A program made the position numbers and the translations under genes. From assembly GCF_905147365.1 (NCBI RefSeq), contig NC_056428.1:12058001-12122000 (forward strand): a stretch of 64,000 nucleotides of DNA. The letters run 5' to 3'. Each line of letters begins with the position of its first letter. Positions within the stretch are counted from its first letter, which is position 1. Source of the stretch: Aricia agestis. Its lineage: Eukaryota; Arthropoda; Insecta; Lepidoptera; Lycaenidae. Shown one piece after another: positions 45,723 through 54,800 of the stretch. The notes beneath the pieces were generated by a model that was given only the letters and a program-made list of their open reading frames with translations, had not been told where the DNA came from and ran no database searches.

Positions 45723-46560
45723 GATGGGCCACTACGCTGGCCCATCTTGTAGAGCCGCTAATGGGCCAGCGTAGTGGCCCATCACGATGGGCCAGCGTGG
45801 GGAGGACGTAGTGGCTAGGATGGCCGATGGCGCCAGCGCTGGCCGTGGAATGGCGGCGGTGTCGGTTTTTCGGTCGCACATCAAAGGATGATGGCCCAGC
45901 GATGGCGGTACGCCTCTACACGTGGCCGATACGACGGTCAGTGCCTGACCGCGGTCGAGTGAGGACGTCGTAATTCGTATTACAATAATTTACGAATTTC
46001 ATTCAAAATGACGAGTACGTGGTCTCATAATGAATGAAGCTATTTAATATAGCTTCATGATAAAGGCGAAATTTTGTATGGATGTTTATAACTTTTGTTA
46101 GGTACTCTTTTACTCAAAAACTACTGAACGGATTTTAATGAAATTTTACAATTTTTACACTATATGCATAACTCCTGGCTTTTTGGGAATTTCGGCGTTG
46201 TTTTAAGAACGGAAAGCATATTATGCTATTATTATATTCATCATTGTCATCATCATCACTACCATAAACCATTATTTTAATTTTAGTCTTGAAATAATTA
46301 TTCGTAGAATTCAAGAGAAGGTTCATAATAGGTCATACGAAGTTCACTGGGTCATTTGGTGAAGTTATAAATTATTAAAAATGCACGTTTTTATTGCCTC
46401 AATGGCTAATGCTTACACGTCCATCTTGAACGACGTTTAGATCACAACAGCTGAACACGGCCATCATGTAGAGGCGTTGCGACCATGAGCCATCGGCGGC
46501 CCATCGCAATTCGCATGCGCCATTCGGTCGGCCAGCGCTGGCCACTCATGTAGAGAAGCA
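45723..46560. repeat. GC-rich GGGCCAGCG repeat tract with a 23-bp hairpin
   Basis: A perfect stem GATGGGCCACTACGCTGGCC... (45723-45745 with 45761-45783) has a 15-nt loop. Related words GATGGGCCAGCGTGG, GCGCCAGCGCTGGCC and TGTAGAG-flanked copies recur to 46560. A different repeat (46020-46400) with CAAAAACTACTGAACGG and the short hairpin ATGAAGCTATTTAATATAGC sits between. The whole may be a MITE-like element split by a later insertion. Confidence 0.5.
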
Positions 46561-47712
46561 TTTGATCTATGGTCACTTTTTAAATAACTGCCATTATCTG
46601 TGGCCAGTGCCCACCTCACTCTAGCCATAGGACATAGACTACTATTATCAGGTGGGTGAAACTTTCGAACAAAAAAAAATTGGGTTCCAAATTTAAACGT
46701 AGCAACTAAATTAAGTTGGATAATCTGTGCAATTTTTAAGCAAGATCGACTGTGATTGGTTGATAAAAAAGACGAAGAAGAAGTTTAAAACTAGAAGTTC
46801 GATTTTCAGTTAGTGAAAATTAATTTGTAGCAAAAATTGTAAATTAGTGTATTAATTATTGAAAAACAAATGTAAGCCATTGTAAAATGTAAATATAACC
46901 GTAAATTGATAAATTGAAGCAAAACATAACTATGTCATACTGCGTTCTAATACAAAGTATGTCATAGTGATTATTTGCATATTTGTATAATAATTTACAA
47001 CTTAAACTATAATAATATGAAAAAGATAGATTATTATTTCATGGAAAATATTATAATGTATCAGTATGTATGCAATTAATTTCGAAAATGTTGAAATGTG
47101 TCTATTGATTTATTGTAGTAATTAATTGCACGTTAAGGTTATGAACTATAATAATTTATGTATGGAAATGTAGTAAATGAAAATTTTTTCATTAATTTCA
47201 GATTTTTAGGTCCCTGTACTAGTTTACAACATTTTAGTCTGCAGGCAATGGTTGTTAAGAAGATTTAAGGAGGAGGAGAAGGAAGGTATGGGATTATGAG
47301 AGGTGCAGCCACTAAGGGAAAATCCTCTGATCAAGTGAGGTGGTATACAGCTGGCCTGAGCCCACGCGATATATTTCAGCTGTCGTATGTACAGGGTGTA
47401 ACAAAACAAAGCAATAATACTTATGTGTGTATGTATAAAGATGCGCGTCCACTGGATCGGAATCGGAGCGTAAGCAGTGGACGGATTTGTTGCCTAAACC
47501 TTGTGGATTAAATCTGTTTTATTGTTTTGTGTTTATTTACCTATGTACAATAATTTTTATTGAAATAAAACATTTATTTGAGCTCATTTCTTTTTTTTTT
47601 TTTTTTTTGGTATGTTTAGAGTGGAAGGTTTTGCACTTAAAAATTTTAACTTTAGTTTCAATTTAAAAAAATAATAAATGTTAATTTTTTTTTTCTTCTA
47701 AGTTCGGACTTA
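46561..47712. other. Gene-free stretch, transcript-like end
   Basis: No gene supported. A hairpin GCGTCCACTG...CAGTGGACG lies at 47447-47482. AATAAAACATTTATTTGAGC and a T18 run follow at 47562-47608. The stretch resembles an inserted element more than a gene. Confidence 0.35.
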
Positions 47713-47776
47713 AGAGAATGTCATATACTACGTAACAAGAGGTCGGCCTCTTGTTACGTAGTATATGACATTCTCT
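47713..47776. repeat. Perfect 30-bp hairpin
   Basis: AGAGAATGTCATATACTACG... (47713-47742) pairs without mismatch with 47747-47776 around the 4-nt loop TCGG. No clear target duplication. Confidence 0.9.
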
Positions 47777-47789
47777 TTGACTATTATAC

Positions 47790-48636
47790 CAGCGTTGCCA
47801 GAATGTTACTTTTGTAACATTTTACGTTACTTTTGACCCTTGCATGTTACATTCATGTGACATGACTACAGATGTTACTTTTACGTTACTTTTGGTAATT
47901 GAAAAAAAAAAGATGTTTGAAACCAAAAATGCGAAAACGAAACGCACTAAGTTTTATTGAGTTTTGTCGTTACAGCTGACAAGGCTTTAAATGAACGTGG
48001 CGAAAAAAGGAACTACCACTGCCATCATACAAAAACGCCATTTTTGACAGTTCTCCTTTATCAGCAGCGCACCGCCCACGTTCATATAATTAAAGCCTTA
48101 TCGCACCTTAGTTTAAAGTTTTGTATAATGACCGTCATGTAACATGTTGGTAGACTTGGAGCTAAACAAAATAAAATGCCTTCGTAAAAATATAATATAA
48201 TCGGCCAAGTGTGAGTCTGACTCGCTCATTAAGGGTTCCGTACCGTTTCCGTTCCGTAGAGCAAAAATAGGCCAAAAATTGTGTTTTTTTGTTTATAAGA
48301 GCTTATTTTATTATATTTTCATATTTTTTTATTTATTAATAAAGTATACACATATTAATTAAAGGATTTCGTGGAAATTTCAAGTGCCTACCTGTTACCA
48401 TTATTGATATCCAGCACAAAATGCCAAAAAATCAAGTTTGTTGTATGGGAGCAGAAATACATAATCTGTGAAAGTCTAGCTTTAGCGGTTCTTGCAATAC
48501 AGCCTGGAGAAAGATCCAACCCCCCCCCCCCTGTCATTTAAAATATTAAATAATACGAAATGTTACTTTTCCCCTCAAAATGTTACTTTTTGCATGACAT
48601 TATGTAACTTTGGAACATACAGCACTGGCAACACTG
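47790..48636. mobile_element. 847-bp non-autonomous hAT element
   Basis: Ends CAGCGTTGCCAG and CTGGCAACACTG are inverted repeats. TATTATAC is perfectly duplicated at 47782-47789 and 48637-48644. Both halves contain repeated ATGTTACTTTT words. A copy of the GGGTTCCGTACC interspersed repeat (48204-48515) is nested inside. No transposase. Confidence 0.9.
48204..48515 (-). repeat. GGGTTCCGTACC-family repeat in the hAT element
   Basis: It begins GGCCAAGTGTGAGTCTGACT and ends TTGCAATACAGCCTGGAGA, the same order as 9549-9837 read on the other strand. Confidence 0.7.
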
Positions 48637-48812
48637 TATTATACTTTATCTATGGCATAGACAGTGATTAACAAATTGAAATGAAAATGTCCGCCGAAAT
48701 AAAACGTTTTTATTTTATTATGTGACTGTTTACTCATAAGGCTATGTGAGGTGTACCTATTTAGAATATCAATAATCCAAATCAATAATATAATAACTAT
48801 TATTTGCACAAC

Positions 48813-48836
48813 ATGATTGTTCAAGAACCTATACAG
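48813..48836 (+). CDS. CDC27: CDC27 exon 1 (coding part)
   Basis: ATG plus seven codons (MIVQEPIQ) end at CAG|GTGAGA, phase 0. The start is supported by the agreement of VLQEPVQ-like N-termini in the family. Confidence 0.9.
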
Positions 48837-51800
48837 GTGAGAAATACTTCCAAGTAATCTGTCAAACTAATTCTACCTTTTTCTAATAAATTGGTAATTT
48901 TACAGGTAATCGTTTGGGATTGTCTTAACAATTACGAATATGACAATGCTATATTTCTGGCAGAAAGGCTACACGCTGAAGGTAATTCGAATATGTTTGT
49001 AAATTGTAGTGTGAGCTCGAATATGTGCCAATCGATTTTTTGTTTACACTCTGATTGTTCATATATCGACCAACAGCTACCTTGAAGCTACATAAACTAA
49101 TTTCCAATTTCAGTTTCTTCGGAGGAAACTGCATTTTTGCTGGGAACGTGTTATTACAGAGCTGGACGAATAAATGAAACATTTTACTTACTCCATAACA
49201 TTACCCTCACCCTACCACAGGCTAGATATCTATTAGCAAAATGTTCTGTAGACCTCAAGTCGTGAGTATCATAGCAAAACTTTACTCTTCTGATTACAAT
49301 TATTGGTAAAAAGCGAGTAGGACTCGCACACAAAGGGTTCTGTATTGAAAGAGGAAAAATAGGACAAAAATCGTGTTTTTGGAATTTTGATATTATTATT
49401 AAATTTTAAAGTACACATAGTATAACTAAGGACTTTGAGGAAAAAGTCAATCAATCAATCATTTTTATTTTATTCGAATATCTATACTAATATTATAAAG
49501 AGGTAAACTTTGTTTGTTTGTTTGTTTAATTGTAATGAATAGGCTCAAAAACTACTGGACCGATTTTAAAAATTCTTTCACCATTCGAAAGCTACATTAT
49601 TTACAAGTAACATAGGCCACTTTTTATTTTGGAATATATAGCGTTCCGTAAGATATTTCAATTTTTCGGAAACAACCAGAAAATTTACTTATTTGCGTAC
49701 GCTGCCTAAACTATAAAAGATAGAACTATACAATGTTCTGAGTAAATGTAGATCTTATAAATATCTACAAAAATGTCTGTGACACACTATACCTTTCTAT
49801 GTCAAGTGAGGCACAATAACCATTTTTTTATTTAAAAATGTAGATTTTTTTTGGACTAAATTTAAACGCATTTATTTTACTCATGCTAATAATCCTTATC
49901 AAAATAAATAATTTCATCACTAAGTACAGTTTATGTAGATTATATTTGCTCTTCGGATTATTAAAATTGGACGTTTGGTTCAGAAGTTATAGCGAAATTA
50001 AAATATTGCGATTTATGCCCGTTTCGAAGTGGGCGCTACCAATGCCACAGAATAGATAATAGTACGAGTACCAATGCAGGGGTGCGCATTGTACACATTG
50101 AAAAGGTCTACAAAAAAAATCCGCGATGGTATTTTTTTTTTTTTTTATGAAATAAGGGGGCAAGCGAGCAAACGGGTCACCTGATGGAAAGCAACTTCCG
50201 TCGCCGATGGACACTCGCAGCATCAGAAGAGCTGCAGGTGCGTTGCCGGCCTTTTAAGAGGGAATAGGGTAATAGGGGAGGGTAGAGATGAGAAGGGAAG
50301 GGAATAGGGGAGGGTAGGGAAGGGAATAGGGTAGGGGATTAGGCCTCCGGTAAACTCACTCACTCGGCGAAACACAGCGTAAGCGCTGTTTCACGCCGGT
50401 TTTCTGTGAGAACGTGGTATTTCTCCGGTCGAGCCGGCCCATTCGTGCCGAAGCATGGCTCTCCCACGTATAAGTATATCTCTTATGGATATATCCCACA
50501 ATAACATATTTTTTTGTCATTTACTTTTAACTTCAAATAATGGCTAATTTTCGAAGCGATTTTAACCGATACGGCAATAATCCTTATTCAATTAAATACT
50601 TCAAATACATTATTGATTTTAGCCCTTTACAGCATAATTATTACGATTTTAATTTTAAATTAATATTTTCGAAGACATTACAGATTTAAAATTGCGGGAC
50701 GTAAGTAGCTTTTGCGGCAGTACCGACCAATGCGGGCCACGGGTAGTAATGAATATAAATTACTAGCTGTTGCCCGCGACTTCGTCCGCGTGGACTTCAG
50801 TTTATAGCGCGCGATGTCAACAAAATTGGTGTCAAAAGCTTTTATAAAAAAACCCTGGTACCCCTTAAATCAATACAGCCGTGCAGTGTGCACACAATAA
50901 GTATTTAATTTTTTTATATTAAACTTTATATTTTATGCCAAATTTTAAAGCTTATTTAGCCCTCCAATTACACAACTTTACCCATAAACTATTTATCATT
51001 GATAGATTTAATGTTACGTCACTGCACAGATAAAGTACTGAGTTATTTAATACCGTAGAATAGATATAACAATCGAAAAAAATCGAAACTTAAATGTAAG
51101 ATGATACCACGTCTTATAGGAAGACTTTTGAGCAAGCGTCAGCGCGATGTAGAAGACGCACGGCGCCATCTATTATGAATTGTTGGAACTAACTTAATTT
51201 GAACAAATTTACGCATTTTCACCCCCTTACAACCCTTTTTTCCAGTAAAAAAGTAGCCTATGTCGTTTCTCAGGCTTTAGACTATCTGTAAACAAAATTT
51301 CATTACAATCGGTTCGGTAGTTTTGGCGTTTGGCGTGAAAGGGAGACTGACAGACAGACAGAGATACTTTTGGCGTTTGGCGTGAAAGCGAGACTGACAG
51401 ACAGACAGACAGAGATACTTTCGCATTTATAATATTAGTATATATTATGTGCACACTGCACAGCTGTTTTTGGGTATTTTGATTAATTAAGGGCCGCGCT
51501 ACACCGGAATGGCAGCGGCGAGGCGAGCACTTTCAGCGCTGCCATTCCGGTGTAGCGCGGCCCTAAGAGGGGTACCACTTACCAGGGTTTTAAAAAGTTT
51601 TAAATTTGACACATATTTTGTTGACACCGTGCGCTATAAACTAAAGTCCACGCGGACGAAGTCGCGGGCAACAGCTAGTTATGAATAAAAACAATATTAT
51701 ATAGTAAAGTAGGTATGATTAGTTCTGTTACAATAATAAAGTAAAAAATAAAACGCCATCTGTTTTCATATATTAGAATTAAAATGTTGATTGCATTGAT

Positions 51801-54800
51801 ATATTGTCTGGATGGAATATAGGCCAACACGGTACACTCAAACTCCTTTATTTTAGAGCGCCTTCTGTTGTCAACTTGTCACATATATTAGAAATGCAGT
51901 AGGAGTTCTATAAGATAAGATAGATTGATTATTATTATACCAAGTGATTATATTATTAAACATTATTATGTTTCTAACGTATTAAAAACTAAACAAAAAC
52001 ATACTAACTAATAAGTATGATTAGTTCTATATTACAATAAAGTAAAAAATAAAACGCCATCTGTTGAATCGTATTAGAACTAAAATGTTCATTGCATCGA
52101 TATATTTCTGGATTTTTTATAATATTATACATAAATTAATACATTTAGGATTTTTGAAATATTATTTTAATACACATCCAAGACCCAGGAACATTGAAAA
52201 CTTTTTGTTCCGCCTGCGGGACTCGAACCCAGGACCCCCGGGATGAGCGCTGCCCACGCGTAATGCGAATTAATTTTCATCGATATTTTCATGGAAATAA
52301 GATATTTTCCCACATCAAAATGTAACCTATGTCCTTTCTCAGACTCTAGAATAACTGTGTACAAAATTTCATTGCAATCGGTTCAGTAGTTTTGGCGTGA
52401 AAGCGATACAGACAGACAGACAGACAGACAGAGATACTTTCGCATTTATAATATTAGTATGGATTAAAATCAAACTGAACTGAATCGATTTTAATCATTT
52501 TTTCAGTGACTTAGGCCATAATTTATTTTATACCCATGCGAAGCCGGGGCGGGTCGCTAGTATCTTATATATTTAAACGAGCAATTCTGGTATATATATA
52601 TATTAGTGATGTAACGGATATTCGCATTCGCATTCGCGAATTTCCGCGTATTGTTCAATATTCGCATTCGCATTCGCAAAAAGTATGCGAATATTTAGCG
52701 AATGTTTTAATATTCAAAAAGGAAATTATTATATGCATGCATTAGAAATAATATAATAATACAATAGATAACACTTAGATATTTTTATTAAATCATACTT
52801 CTACATTATAAATTAAAGCCTCATTAGTCATTTATGAAAAAAGAACTTCAGATATCTTATCAAATCTAACATTAATCAGCCTTGTTACAACTATGTAAGG
52901 TTTGCATTCATTTAGTAGTATATTATTACTTTACTATCATTCTTAAATAAAGTTTGCAATTTCTATTTACTAAAAAACTAAACAATTACTTACTTGAAAC
53001 ATAAAACATAAAACTAACCTCAAAACAAAACAAAACTTTTAGAATTAACTTTCTGTGACTAAATTCATTCAATTATAGTGTGTCAAGAAAGTGAAGAAAT
53101 TAAAAAGTGGCAACATCTTAGTGTCTTTCCCTTTCAAATCAATCTAAGAAAAATGGGATGACACTACGATGTTGCCACTTTTTAATTTCTTCACTTTCTT
53201 GACAGACTATAAGCAATATCGGTTCGGTTATGTTCAATTTAAACATAGCCGACACGAAACGTCAAACCTGTCGAACATTTTACGCGCGCTTTTTTTGAAA
53301 TTGTAAAATATTCGCATTCGCGAATGTTGAAGATAAATATTCGCAATCGCATTCGCATTCGCGAATCTGAAAAATCGACAACAACAACATTCGTTACATC
53401 ACTAATATATATATAGGGGGTTTCAGGGGCGATAAATCGATCTAGTAGGAATCATGTTTAGAAAATCTCATTTTATTCGTGTTATATCGAATACCGAACA
53501 AAGCTCGGTCAAATAGCTAGTTAATTATTAAAGTAGACATATAACTAAGGCCTTTATAAAAATTTCAAGCGTCTAGCTGTTGCCATTATTGATTACGAGC
53601 AAAAAAGGCCAAAAAAATAATGTTTGTTGTATGGGATCTGAAATTTATTTTGTTTTTAGTATTTGTTGTAATAGCGGCAACAGATATACACAATCTGTGA
53701 AAATTTCAGAAGTCTAGCTATAGCGGTTATTGAGTTACAGCCTGGAGACAGACAGACAGACAGACAGTCAGACAGACATCAAAGTCTCTGTAATAGGGTC
53801 CCATTGTTACCCTTTGGATACGGAACCCTAACAAATACTAAGGTAGTTTAATTCTAGTGACAATTTGTATTGAAATGTTAGTCTTGAAGATAAAGCTAAC
53901 AATTTTATTATATTATTATGATGTGCATTACTCAACAAGTACATTTATAATGATACTAGCTGTTGCCCGCGACTTCGTCCGCGTGGACTTCAGTTTATAG
54001 CGCGCGATGTCAACAAAATTGGTGTCAAAAGCTTTTATTGAAAAAACCCTGGTACCCCTTAAATCAAAACAGCTGTGCAGTGTGCACATAATATTTCATT
54101 TTTTTAAATTAAACTTTATATTTTATGCCAAATTTTAAAGCTACTGGGACTGTGACAGTGTCGTAACATTAAACTATTTATCATTAATTGTTTAATGTTA
54201 CGTCACTGCATAGATAAAGTACTGCCTTATTAAATAAATAATGTAAAAGAGAAATAACAATCGAAAAAAATCGAAACCTAAATGGAAGATGATACCAACT
54301 CTTGTAGAACGACTTTCGGGCAAGCATTAGCGCGATGTAAGAGACACTCGGCGCCATCTATTATGGATTTTTGGAACTAACTTAATTTGAACAAATTTAC
54401 GCATTTTCACCCCCTTACAACCCTTTTTTTCAGTAAAAAAGTAGCCTATGTCCTTTATCAGGCTTTAGACTATCTGTATACAAAATTTCATTACAATCGG
54501 TTCGGTAGTTTTGGCGTGAAAGCGAGACAGACAGACAGACAGAGATACTTTCGCATTTATAATATTAGTATAGATAATGTACTTGTTGAAGTTGTTGAGT
54601 AATGAATTTATAATGACCAAGTCACTTGTTGCCTAATTACTAAAAATATAAACTGTCATGCAATTTGTTTCGTAATTTTTTGCAGCATGCTCATAATGAC
54701 CATAATGTGTTTCATTTGCAGATACAAAGACGCTGAAGCAGTGTTAGGAACGAATCTAGATATTGTTGCTTCTGAGTTTGGTGAACAAGCACCATATGCA

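Larger units (their letters stand above)
52563..53520 (+). mobile_element. Helitron-like element (ACCGAGC hairpin) split by a hAT element
   Basis: The + strand starts TCTTATATATTTAAACGAGC after A. It resumes at 53406 and ends with the hairpin ACCGAACAAAGCTCGGT (53493-53509), AAATAGCTAG and T. Between the parts lies 52604-53404. It belongs to the family at 19057. Confidence 0.75.
49262..54721 (+). other. CDC27: CDC27 intron 3, transposon-filled
   Basis: This 5460-bp intron contrasts with introns of 69 and 132 bp before it. Most of it is accounted for by Helitron-like elements, SINE, hAT, MITE and other repeats listed separately. No coding exon was found within. Confidence 0.85.
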
